Source: Diphasiastrum complanatum
Lineage: Eukaryota; Streptophyta; Lycopodiopsida; Lycopodiales; Lycopodiaceae
Reading direction: 5' to 3'
DNA length: 64,000 bases
NCBI GenBank assembly: GCA_029204225.1
Contig: CM055100.1
Coordinates: 20,265,747 to 20,329,746 of the forward strand
Part shown: positions 58,801-64,000 of the stretch, piece by piece
Position numbering within the stretch: position 1 is the first letter of the stretch
Layout: each line of letters begins with the position of its first letter
Notes under the pieces: generated by a model
What the model saw: the letters and a program-made list of their open reading frames with translations, nothing else
What the model was told of the DNA's origin: nothing
Database searches by the model: none
Translations under genes and position numbers: made by a program

Positions 58801-59334
58801 CCCTCGTGTTCATTCTGTGTCGACGGATGTGATGCAGCATTCAAATTCTGAAAACAACACTCATAACAGCTAATCAAAATGTAAACAGGTCTTCCTGACG
58901 ATGCCCGAGCTGAAGGCTAAACCTAATTAACAAAGACCAGCAAAACCAGACAACAGACAGAAGATTAAATAATAGATAGACGGAAGCAACTGATAAGAGA
59001 ATGCAGAGGTTACTGAAGTGGTGGGGCAGTTGTGAGTGGAGCGGGATGGCCTAAGAATCTTAGCTAATCGCGAGGCGGCCGCGCGACCTCTGGCTCTGGC
59101 CTTTCCCTGTGCCTTCTTGGAAATATTCTTTTTCTTTTTCTTGTTAAAGAAGCCGGTGCGATAGACAGAAGAGAGGCGAGAGTGCAGGCGTGTGGTACGA
59201 AATGGACGAGACAGGGCGAGGGGAAGGTCGCCCCTCTCACCTCCTGCTTCCACCCGGCCCCCTCCACGATGGCGTTTGGACGATCCGCCCCCGCCTACGC
59301 ACTCCGCTCCTCCCCCCTTCGCCTCCCTCTCCAT
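31168..59334 (-). CDS. BRAT1: ATAD2/BRAT1-type AAA-ATPase with bromodomain (11 exons)
   Basis: Join on the minus strand: 59334-59014, 58847-58794, 58545-58441, 58161-56332, 56019-55831, 55676-55537, 55337-55092, 54931-54745, 54627-54562, 54449-54200, 31658-31168. Phases match at every junction and the sum is 3,879 nt (1,292 residues; Arabidopsis At1g05910 is about 1,210 by recollection). Order: basic N-terminus, STRKRR motif, long acidic run (about 225-260), AAA domain with Walker A GPPGTGKT (461-468) and Walker B FFDEIDG (E526), RRPGRFDRE, a degenerate second AAA region (about 750-880), bromodomain (about 950-1060) and a C-terminal leucine-rich tail. ATAD2-type proteins are nuclear and bind acetylated histones; Arabidopsis BRAT1 counters transcriptional silencing. 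Odd points: a 22.5-kb last intron full of transposons, and histidine where the bromodomain acetyl-lysine asparagine is expected. Confidence 0.9.
31659..33170. other. Distal part of BRAT1 intron 10, no genes seen
   Basis: AT-rich intron sequence next to the exon 11 acceptor. I see no coding signature. Confidence 0.5.
33175..33480 (-). mobile_element. Gypsy integrase C-terminal scrap
   Basis: The minus frame includes [20 protein letters not shown] preceded by FVQGQF and [10 protein letters not shown], matching the region after the integrase core in Ty3/gypsy elements. No other parts are adjacent. Confidence 0.6.
34219..34554 (+). repeat. Tandem repeat, three copies of a 112-bp unit
   Basis: Copies at about 34,219-34,331, 34,332-34,443 and 34,444-34,554. 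Each holds GGATGAACTTCAACAGC and ends TTCATTCACTACAGG. Copies 2 and 3 are almost identical; copy 1 is more diverged. Because 112 is not a multiple of three, the shared open frames shift and are not a coding repeat. Confidence 0.85.
34787..35281 (-). repeat. LTR family B (3' LTR of rearranged gypsy)
   Basis: On the minus strand it begins TGTCATGCCC directly after a polypurine tract (AAGGGGGAAAGAA) and ends GGACTTTATA. The flanking GTACC at 34,782-34,786 matches GTACC at 39,608-39,612, a likely 5-bp target duplication for the whole element. Confidence 0.8.
35282..36755 (-). mobile_element. Gypsy integrase and chromodomain half (minus strand)
   Basis: On the minus strand: integrase zinc finger ([22 protein letters not shown]), catalytic region ([13 protein letters not shown]; then [16 protein letters not shown] after a frameshift near 36,270), [10 protein letters not shown] where the catalytic glutamate position reads lysine, the GDWVSLRIP segment, then a foreign patch at 35,677-35,724. 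The frame resumes with [20 protein letters not shown] and a chromodomain ending at 35,310. It precedes the polypurine tract and LTR, as expected for a 3' half. Confidence 0.85.
35677..35724 (-). other. Organelle-type rRNA patch inside gypsy integrase
   Basis: On the minus strand about 35 bases (35,690-35,724) match the universally conserved plastid/bacterial 16S rRNA segment near E. coli position 910 (ACTCAAAGGAATTGACGGGG core, extending to GGGCCCGC). Directly beside it, CCTAGTACGAGAGG on the plus strand (35,677-35,690) matches the conserved sarcin-ricin region of 23S rRNA. The matches are recognised from memory. The patch interrupts the gypsy reading frame. Confidence 0.7.
36756..39134 (+). 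mobile_element. Gypsy gag-protease-RT-RNase H half, inverted (plus strand)
   Basis: Plus strand: zinc knuckle [14 protein letters not shown] (about 36,960-37,000), protease [13 protein letters not shown] (37,170-37,210), RT with [20 protein letters not shown] and [11 protein letters not shown] (near 38,250), RNase H with [13 protein letters not shown] (38,700) and TDHQPLKYF. Stops at 37,723 and 38,038 and a frameshift near 38,530 make it inactive. It ends abruptly against a truncated LTR at 39,135. Its orientation is opposite to the integrase half and to both LTRs. Confidence 0.88.
39135..39607 (-). repeat. LTR family B (truncated partner LTR)
   Basis: Nearly the same as 34,809-35,281 in the same orientation, but it lacks the last 20 or so bases of the LTR at its inner edge, where it abuts the inverted half. 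GTACC follows at 39,608-39,612. Confidence 0.85.
39608..40100. repeat. hAT 3' region with CT microsatellite
   Basis: Contains an uninterrupted CT repeat at 39,874-39,935 and a TATGGTTATGG-type simple sequence at about 39,670-39,740. It is probably the 3' untranslated part of the hAT element. Confidence 0.5.
40101..43424 (-). pseudogene. hAT transposase with BED finger, decayed, 7 exons
   Basis: Proposed exons on the minus strand: 43424-42403, 42274-42051, 41960-41628, 41515-41306, 41216-41084, 40995-40813, 40707-40101, all with GT/AG borders. Domains: BED zinc finger ([20 protein letters not shown]), a proline-serine-alanine rich linker, DUF659-type block ([20 protein letters not shown]), hAT core ([23 protein letters not shown]), [20 protein letters not shown] and the C-terminal dimerisation segment ([20 protein letters not shown]), then an acidic tail with AT-hook-like [12 protein letters not shown]. 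Damage: a one-base shift at a G run near 43,307, a CAG-to-TAG type stop at 41,762-41,764, and shifts and stops in the last exon. It reads in the same direction as BRAT1, within its intron. Confidence 0.85.
43425..43800. repeat. CT and CA microsatellite cluster at the hAT 5' end
   Basis: A CT run (43,426-43,480), a CA run (43,481-43,504), mixed CT/CA, and another CT run (about 43,764-43,795). Long open frames across these are repeat artefacts. Confidence 0.85.
43904..44003 (+). repeat. 3' end of an LTR belonging to the older gypsy element
   Basis: It ends TTGGTTGTTCACA directly before a primer binding site. The 5' part of this LTR is not visible and may be displaced by the hAT insertion. Confidence 0.5.
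44006..44018 (+). other. Primer binding site, initiator tRNA-Met type
   Basis: TGGTATCAGAGCC, the standard plant LTR element primer site, three bases after the LTR end. Confidence 0.85.
44782..45896 (+). mobile_element. gag of older gypsy element (5' part)
   Basis: The ATG at 44,782 (ACCATGGC context) opens a gag with a duplicated N-terminal VDIPSSP. The capsid-type region includes [17 protein letters not shown] and DKWWRKLL. A zinc knuckle [13 protein letters not shown] has CX2CX3HX4C spacing, one residue short of the usual. The frame is interrupted at 45,896 by the inner element and continues in phase from 52,213. Confidence 0.88.
45897..46254 (+). repeat. 5' LTR of the young gypsy element (358 bp)
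   Basis: Begins TGTTACGAGCTCG and ends GGACCTATTACA. It differs from the 3' LTR at two positions only (CCAGCGTAC here, CCATCTTAC there). GAGGG at 45,892-45,896 is the target duplication. Confidence 0.95.
46256..46268 (+). other. Primer binding site, initiator tRNA-Met type
   Basis: TGGTATCAGAGCC, one base after the 5' LTR. Confidence 0.92.
47058..51838 (+). CDS. gag-pol polyprotein of the young gypsy element
   Basis: The main frame is open from 47,161 to 51,838. Its first 1,537 codons from 47,225 contain gag, zinc knuckle (C290...), protease ([10 protein letters not shown]379), RT with FLDD (D726/D727), RNase H (D874), integrase zinc finger (H1117, C1154, C1157), DD35E catalytic residues D1187, D1248 and E1284, and a C-terminal chromodomain with [16 protein letters not shown]. 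No in-frame ATG precedes gag: the natural ATG at 47,058 is in another frame that stops at about 47,200. A one-base shift around the AAAA run near 47,184 would connect them. The protease has DDG where DSG or DTG is usual. Otherwise every expected catalytic residue is present. Confidence 0.92.
51837..51849 (+). other. Polypurine tract
   Basis: AAGGGGGAGGGAG immediately before the 3' LTR, overlapping the end of the pol stop codon. Confidence 0.9.
51850..52207 (+). repeat. 3' LTR of the young gypsy element (358 bp)
   Basis: Same ends as the 5' LTR. Followed by the GAGGG target duplication. Confidence 0.95.
52208..53395 (+). pseudogene. Older gypsy element resumed: gag end, protease, partial RT
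   Basis: Continues the frame of the 44,782 gag. A stop lies at 52,349. The protease has [13 protein letters not shown] (D at 52,418). After a frame change near 52,850 come [17 protein letters not shown] and, after another shift near 53,150, [20 protein letters not shown], ending at [11 protein letters not shown]. The element is cut off inside RT at about 53,390. RNase H, integrase and 3' LTR are absent. Confidence 0.85.
53396..54199. other. Start of BRAT1 intron 10, no gene recognised
   Basis: Sequence between the exon 10 donor and the truncated gypsy RT. No motif recognised. Confidence 0.45.
54200..54449 (-). CDS. BRAT1: BRAT1 exon 10 (250 nt)
   Basis: Acceptor AACTAG|GTTTAC, donor CTGCCAG|GTACAC. 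It encodes [20 protein letters not shown] and later [14 protein letters not shown], both family-conserved. It ends one base into a codon (G), which exon 11 completes with GT. Confidence 0.85.
54562..54627 (-). CDS. BRAT1: BRAT1 exon 9 (bromodomain BC loop, 66 nt)
   Basis: Acceptor TGTAACAG|GTCTAT, donor GATGCG|GTATCA. It reads [20 protein letters not shown]. The residue after the tyrosine, His1027 (54,619-54,621), occupies the place usually held by the acetyl-lysine-binding asparagine. Confidence 0.83.
54745..54931 (-). CDS. BRAT1: BRAT1 exon 8 (bromodomain body)
   Basis: Acceptor CGTACAG|ACTTTT, donor GCCAAA|GTTAGA. It encodes [20 protein letters not shown], then [16 protein letters not shown]: the ZA loop with its PMD motif and helix B. 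Confidence 0.88.
55092..55337 (-). CDS. BRAT1: BRAT1 exon 7 (linker to bromodomain)
   Basis: Acceptor TTTGCAG|TTTTGAG, donor AATAG|GTAAAG. It encodes [10 protein letters not shown] and then a helix ([18 protein letters not shown]) that begins the bromodomain. Confidence 0.87.
55537..55676 (-). CDS. BRAT1: BRAT1 exon 6 (140 nt)
   Basis: Acceptor GTTGCAG|GCTCAT, donor CATAT|GTATGT. It encodes [16 protein letters not shown], the core strand of the degenerate AAA domain, and ends two bases into a codon. Confidence 0.83.
55831..56019 (-). CDS. BRAT1: BRAT1 exon 5 (degenerate second AAA region)
   Basis: Acceptor TACCAG|GATCAT, donor GAAACT|GTATGT. It reads [20 protein letters not shown] and then [20 protein letters not shown], part of the inactive second AAA domain typical of ATAD2 proteins. 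Confidence 0.88.
56332..58161 (-). CDS. BRAT1: BRAT1 exon 4 (AAA domain, 1,830 nt)
   Basis: Acceptor TTTGACAG|AGG, donor GGCCTG|GTAAGC; 610 codons. It carries [10 protein letters not shown], the acidic run, LLVDE, a GWGHQ motif, [10 protein letters not shown], and the full catalytic AAA core. Walker A lysine is residue 467, Walker B glutamate 526, and arginine-rich RRPGRFDRE is near 580. All expected ATPase residues are present. Confidence 0.93.
58441..58545 (-). CDS. BRAT1: BRAT1 exon 3 (105 nt)
   Basis: Acceptor CTTGGCAG|TCTTTT, donor CTTATG|GTACGC. It encodes [18 protein letters not shown], a family-conserved basic motif. Confidence 0.85.
58794..58847 (-). CDS. BRAT1: BRAT1 exon 2 (54 nt)
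   Basis: Acceptor GTTTTCAG|AAT, donor AACCAG|GTAATT. Eighteen polar residues in phase 0 with no known motif. Confidence 0.7.
59014..59334 (-). CDS. BRAT1: BRAT1 exon 1 (start codon)
   Basis: The ATG at 59,334 opens [17 protein letters not shown]. It continues through a basic segment ([20 protein letters not shown]) and [11 protein letters not shown], which matches the family N-terminus. The exon ends at TCA|GTAACC in phase 0. I rejected an internal GTGAGA as donor because the family-like residues continue past it. Confidence 0.78.
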
Positions 59335-59384
59335 GGAACAAACAAACGCAAAACTACAATGAATCAACAACAACAGGAGCAGCA

Positions 59385-59745
59385 GCAGTGCACCATTCTG
59401 TTTATTGATACATAATGCTGCTGCTGCTGCTGCTACTGATCCGTTCCGATCTTACCCTCCTCTTGCACCATTCTGTTTAAGAATCTGTGCTGCTGCTGAT
59501 AAGTTCCGATCTTACCCTCCTCTTGCACCATTCTGTTTATTAATCTGTACTGCAGTCCGATCATACCCTCCTCTTGCAGAGTCTTGCACCATTCTGTTTA
59601 TTAATCTGTAGTGTTGCTGCTGCTGCTACTGATCCATTCCGATCTTACCCTCTTCTTGCACCATTCTATTAATCAATACGTAATGCTGCTGCTGCTGCTG
59701 CTGCTGATCCGTTCCGATCTTGCCATCCTCTTCCCGATGAGCGGA
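59385..59745 (-). repeat. Minisatellite with CTG triplets before the BRAT1 start codon
   Basis: Five imperfect units of about 51-82 bp sharing TTGCACCATTCTGTTTATTA, then a variable CTG run, then TTCCGATCTTACCCTCCTC. The first unit lies about 55 bp upstream of the ATG, so the array occupies the 5' UTR or core promoter. On the sense strand the triplet is CAG. Confidence 0.85.
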
Positions 59746-59939
59746 TCGATCGTATCTTTACCCTCCTCCTCTTCTGATTAAATGAGCGATGGCGGATCGT
59801 GAGTAAAGAAGCTTATGTACGAATAGATGCATCAAAAAGTATGCACCGCGCATGCGAGATAGAGGTAGAGGTAGACACCCCTTGGGGGGAAAGGGGGAAT
59901 CTAAAGGGTCATTCAATGGGCTTTCATGCTAGGTAGTCC

Positions 59940-60165
59940 TAGGAGGACGTGTGCCTTTGGAGAGGACTCTAAGGGTTACAAGGCAATACTTGTCGCCAAG
60001 GGCTGCACACAAAGGTACGATATCGATTACTTTGATACCTACTCACCAATGGTGAAGATGACAAGCATTCGATTGCGTTTGCCTTGCATACGCAACACAA
60101 TACAATCTGGAAATACACCAGATTGATGTCAAAACAGCATCTCTACAATCTGCATCTTCGTTTCA
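59940..60165 (+). mobile_element. Inverted copia reverse transcriptase fragment
   Basis: The plus frame reads [20 protein letters not shown], then [12 protein letters not shown] and, after a frame change, the DVKTA block. This is the start of copia RT. It lies head to head with the rest of the copia element, which is on the minus strand. Confidence 0.75.
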
Positions 60166-60169
60166 TTGA

Positions 60170-62271
60170 AGATTGTCAGTGTATCGATCTGGAGGCCTTC
60201 ATTGTCTTGTTGACCTTCTTGGTCATGTCTGTCATTGCTGGTTCGTTTTTTCTTCATTAGGTTGATCTTCAGCTTCATGCTCTGGAGTTTGGGGCTCGAT
60301 GTTCCGATTTGATGTCTGGCCTCGATCTCCCTCTTGAATTGGTAGCAGTGTGAAGATCTCATGGCCCTTTTCTTCCTTCAATCCAAGAAATGTGGATTCA
60401 TCGAACTTTACATCTCTACTCGACACAACTTTCTTCGAGGTTGGGTTGTAGAGCCTGTACACTTGTGATCCATGGTCTGTACCTTCTTCGAGGTGTGTCT
60501 CTCTGTGAATGCCACAAACTTCTTGAAAGAGTCAGACACTTCGTTGTCATCCGGCTGTAGTCATCAATGAATGTTAAGAAGTACTTCGATCATGAGAGCG
60601 AATCGACTTTCATCAGTCCACAGACATCTGAGTGGATGAGCTCAAGAACTTCCTTGGTTCTTTTTTCTTCATGCACAAATGGACTTCGATGTTGTTTGGC
60701 CTTTTGGCAAACTTCACAGAAGTCAGTGTCGGATCTGGATATCTTCAAATCTCTGACAATTTCTTTTCTGCTCATGTCGTAAAGGTTTCTCATGTTCAGA
60801 TGATACATTCTTCTGTGCCAAAGTTGATCTTCGTTTTCTGATGCACTTAGTATTCTATCAGAATTGTTGATGATCTTTACTTGGTATAGGTTACCTTCTC
60901 TGGACCCAACAGTCAGCAGCTTGTTCGTTCTTACCTCGATCATTCAACATATATTGCCATCGAACAGAACTCGAATTCCAAGATCCGCCATCTTTGACAC
61001 AGATAGGAGGTCTTTTCTTAGTGAGGGTACGTAGAGTGCTCCTGGCAACTCTGCTTGTCCCGACAGTGTTCGTAGTTGTAGAGTCTCTAAGCCCTTGACA
61101 TCGTGTCAGCTCCTGTCGCTGCTCTGTTGTTTTCGAGTTCTCTGTAGTTGATCAAGACTTTATTGTTGCAGGTTATGTGTGAAGTCGCTCCTGAGTCAAT
61201 GACTACATCGTAGTCTTGCACTCCATTGCTTGTTGAAGCCTCATCGAATATTGTGAATACTTCGTTGCTCTTGTCTGCATCCTTTCACGACTCTACACAT
61301 TGGCCTTTTCAGCCTTGTTTTTTTCTTTTTGGGTTGAAGCTGCAATCATATGCAGAATGTCTCTTCTTCTTGTAGTGCATGCAAGGTATTCTCGGGTGGA
61401 ACCAACATCTATTGGCTGTGTGTCCCGGCTTGTGACAATGATCACAAGAAATTTGTTGGTTGTCGTTGCCTCTTCTCGAAGACTTCAAATAAGCCTTGTT
61501 GAATCTGGGTTTGTTCTTGCTTTTCTTCTTTCCTTTTGTGAAAAGAGCCTTCTCCTAGTCACTGCTTCCTTCTCCTTCATCTCTCATCAGCAACAAGACT
61601 GATAGCTCGCTCGAAATCATCCCTGGTAAGCTCATAATGAGCATTCTCAATGGCTAATAGGATGTAGGTAGAGTTTTCATGAAGTACATCAGCTATTGTG
61701 GTGTTGGGACCTGGTGCTCCTGTCCAGATGCAGCAAGTTGAACAAAGATCATTTTGATCTTCTCGACATGTTGTCGCATACCTTGCAACTGATTGTGTAG
61801 GTGCATCACCGAAGCGGCAGTCCTCACTTCATACTTTTGTTTCAGTCTTTCCCATGCTTCATGGTTGCTCGCACAGTCTTCAATCTGCATGAGTATTTCT
61901 TCGTTTATGGATGAAACAGTGATTGTCATTGCGCGCTCATCCTTTCTTATCCATTCAGCTCTTCTCGGGTCTTTCTCTGGAGGCTGTTCTTCTGTGAGTT
62001 CGGTCACTGACCAAATGCCTTCACCCTTCAGAAGCGTTTTGATTTTGAACTTCCATATTCGATAGTTCGTGCCATCAAGATTGATTGCTATTCTTGTCTG
62101 GATTGTTGTAGTCATATTGTGTTGCCTTAGAGAATCCGCCCTGATTCCATGTAGATTTTTTACGAGTGTTTCAGTTTCGAGGGCAGTTGTTCTGACTGCT
62201 CCTGTTCGTGCTGCCTTTGTGGCTAGCTTGCGAAAATTTTGCAGGATCCTAAGCAAATGACTACAGACCAC
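60170..62271 (-). mobile_element. Degenerate Ty1/copia element: gag, protease, integrase ends
   Basis: On the minus strand: gag from a likely ATG at 62,115 (INLDGTNYRIWKFKIKTLLK), zinc knuckle CDHCHKPGHTANRC (about 61,440), protease VIDSGATSHITC (61,180), pre-integrase GREGNLYQVKI-type block and HRRMYHLNMRNL (60,800), integrase zinc finger CEVCQKAKQHRSPF, DVCGLM, then after a deletion the post-core segment YRLYNPTSKKVVSSRDVKFD (60,440). Most of the integrase core and all RT on this strand are missing; several stops and shifts occur. LTRs were not identified. Confidence 0.82.
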
Positions 62272-63080
62272 AGACTTGATAGCATTCGATCAGTTTAAAT
62301 GACATGAAGTACAATGAGAGATGGAATAGAAGAAAGCATTTGTATTTGTATTTTGTTTTTGAGTGAGTCGATCAGTGTCTCGCACGTTGGTGGCCTGTCA
62401 CTCCCCTAACAAAAATTTCTATGTTTTGTTCGTTGACAGACTTTCATGCATAGCTAATAGTGCTAACAATAAGCTAACACTGCTCTCTACTTCTGCTCAT
62501 TCTTGGTTACATAATTGTAGTAATCAATCTCGCGTTTATATCCACTACATGGAGTTTTACAAGGTATTTTAACTGTGAATTACAAAAGACAGGTTTTACG
62601 CTAATCAATTAGTTAGCTACCCCATGTCAACATTGCCTATGGCGGCTGATTGTGAGAGTACAAGACCGCACGCTCGTCGAGCTACCAACTGTAAGCTCGA
62701 CTTGTTTATCTTCGGTTTCGGCCAGATGTTCATCCTCGGCACTTCGTGGTATTCAGGCATTTTGTTGTAGGGACGAACGTCGCGAACACTTCGTCTTCAT
62801 CCTTGGCTTCGTCTTCAACCTTCGCTTTGTGTTCAACCTTCGGGTTGTGTTTGACCTTCGCTTCGTGTTCGACATTTGGGATTTCTTCAAGCTTCAAGAT
62901 CCCTTCATCAAGGTTGCAGGAGTTCACCATTTCAGACAAATTTCAGTCATAATCACTTTGTATCGGTGACACACATGCATTTGAGAGTAGATGCAAATTT
63001 CACTCATAATCGCTTGTATTAGTGACACACAAGGTGCTTCCAAGATATAAAGGAAAAATAAAAAGTTATGCAAATCACTA
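62272..63080. other. Upstream flank of the copia element
   Basis: Mostly unassigned. At 62,730-62,939 the minus frame has a charged repeat (EHEAKVKHNPKVEHKAKVED), caused by repeats of a TTCGxxTTCxT-like motif. No domain is recognised. An LTR may be here but its ends are not clear. Confidence 0.35.
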
Positions 63081-63150
63081 GCGAAGTGTGTCCGTCGATG
63101 ACGGGTGGCCGATGTTGTGTCTATGTGCGAGTGGGGGTGTGCGGCGTACA

Positions 63151-63199
<49 letters not shown>

Positions 63200-63800
63200 G
63201 GGGCCCAATATTTCATTGGGCCTTCAAAATGAAAAACAAATTAAAAAAAATGTGGGAGGGGTCATGGGGTACAATGTGCCCCCCACTCCCCCCTTCCCCT
63301 GTCCTTTTCTCCCTCCCTCCCTCGTACACGTTCCCTCCCCCTTCGCAACTCGCTCTCCCACCCCCCGGGCCGCTAGTTCGATTGGGGACGCAGCGGCCCG
63401 GGGGCGCCATGGCACACACCCCCCCCTTCCAGGAAACTACTGCCCGGAAAAAAAAAAATTGAAAAAAAGGGTCTCGGGCAGCGTGACCGGCCCGGGAACA
63501 CTATTCTTTTAATCACTAGCAATGTGAGCCCGCAAGTCTGTGGGTGGCGGGGGCAAGTGTTTTGGGTGGGCAGGGCAAGGTTTTGGGCGGGTGGGCAAAG
63601 GGGAGGGTTAAAAATTTGAAAAATGGAGAGTTTTTTTTTTGGGCAGGGTCAGGCTACCCGTGGGGCAACGTGATCGCTGCCCCTCAAAAAAAAAAAGCAT
63701 GAAGAAAAATTTCAAAAGAGGGTCTCGGGCAGCGCTCACGCTGCCCGTCACAGCGTGAGTGTTGCCCGTTGCCCGAGAACACTAGAATTTTAGTTATAAT
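63081..63800. repeat. GA microsatellite and GC-rich hairpin repeats
   Basis: A GA run spans 63,152-63,196. G/C-rich low-complexity DNA follows. The phrase GGGTCTCGGGCAGCG occurs near 63,468 and 63,720, each followed by a GAACACTA-type sequence. GGGCAGCGCTCACGCTGCCC (about 63,727-63,746) is a perfect 8-bp stem with a 4-base loop. It looks like ends of an unclassified repeat. Confidence 0.5.
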
Positions 63801-64000
63801 AGATGATGTGGAGCAATCAACTAGGTGGCCAAGTACTATTTGCCTATCATTCGCTTTAATGCAACAACAACAAAAACAAAAAATAACAAATATCAAAACA
63901 AATTGTTGAAGGGAGGCGAGGCCACTTCCTCCTAAGGTGTGCGCAAATGTATGAAAATTCACAAGGTGTGCACATTAGATGCATGAAAAGGAAAACACAT

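Noticed and set aside
59182-59611. Plus-strand frames near the BRAT1 start
   Set aside because: Antisense to exon 1 or created by the minisatellite.
63088-63512. Overlapping plus frames over the GA repeat and G/C-rich tract
   Set aside because: Arginine-glutamate and proline runs from simple sequence.

Overview
This is plant nuclear DNA rich in transposable elements. Two conserved plant genes lie on the minus strand, and both have large introns filled with retroelement remains. The long introns, nested Ty3/gypsy, Ty1/copia, LINE and hAT copies, and the divergence of the two proteins from flowering-plant relatives as I remember them suggest a large-genome, probably non-flowering vascular plant such as a fern. 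That placement is inference.

Host gene 1 (1,462-13,629, minus) is a homologue of CGL160, the thylakoid AtpI-like assembly factor for the chloroplast ATP synthase c-ring. Nine exons with matching phases give 344 residues. Introns 5 and 7 are about 4.8 kb each; intron 7 holds a broken LINE, and intron 5 holds a second broken LINE plus a Ty3/gypsy 3' end. Host gene 2 (31,168-59,334, minus) is an ATAD2/BRAT1-type AAA-ATPase with a bromodomain. Eleven exons give 1,292 residues. Its last intron is about 22.5 kb (31,659-54,199) and contains a nested transposon cluster; the C-terminal exon lies beyond it.

Between the genes (13.6-31.2 kb) are decayed elements: a minus-strand LTR element with a tRNA-Asp-like primer site (13.9-17.4 kb), a solo LTR with a target duplication (18,574-18,984), an LTR joined to copia gag/protease remains (20.8-22.2 kb), an unrecognised broken ORF (23.5-24.7 kb), and copia scraps. 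Inside the large BRAT1 intron are a gypsy integrase scrap (33.2 kb), a 112-bp triplicated repeat (34.2 kb), a gypsy element whose gag-RNase H half is inverted relative to its integrase half (34.8-39.6 kb) and which carries a short organelle-rRNA-like patch, a decayed hAT transposase gene (40.1-43.4 kb), and an older gypsy element (44.0-53.4 kb) interrupted by a young, nearly intact chromodomain gypsy element (45,897-52,207; 358-bp LTRs differing at two sites; GAGGG target duplication).

Upstream of BRAT1 are a CTG-rich minisatellite next to its start codon (59.4-59.75 kb) and a rearranged Ty1/copia element (59.9-62.3 kb). The last 1 kb is simple-sequence and GC-rich repeat DNA. I saw no CRISPR array, intact tRNA, complete rRNA gene or bacterial-type operon.
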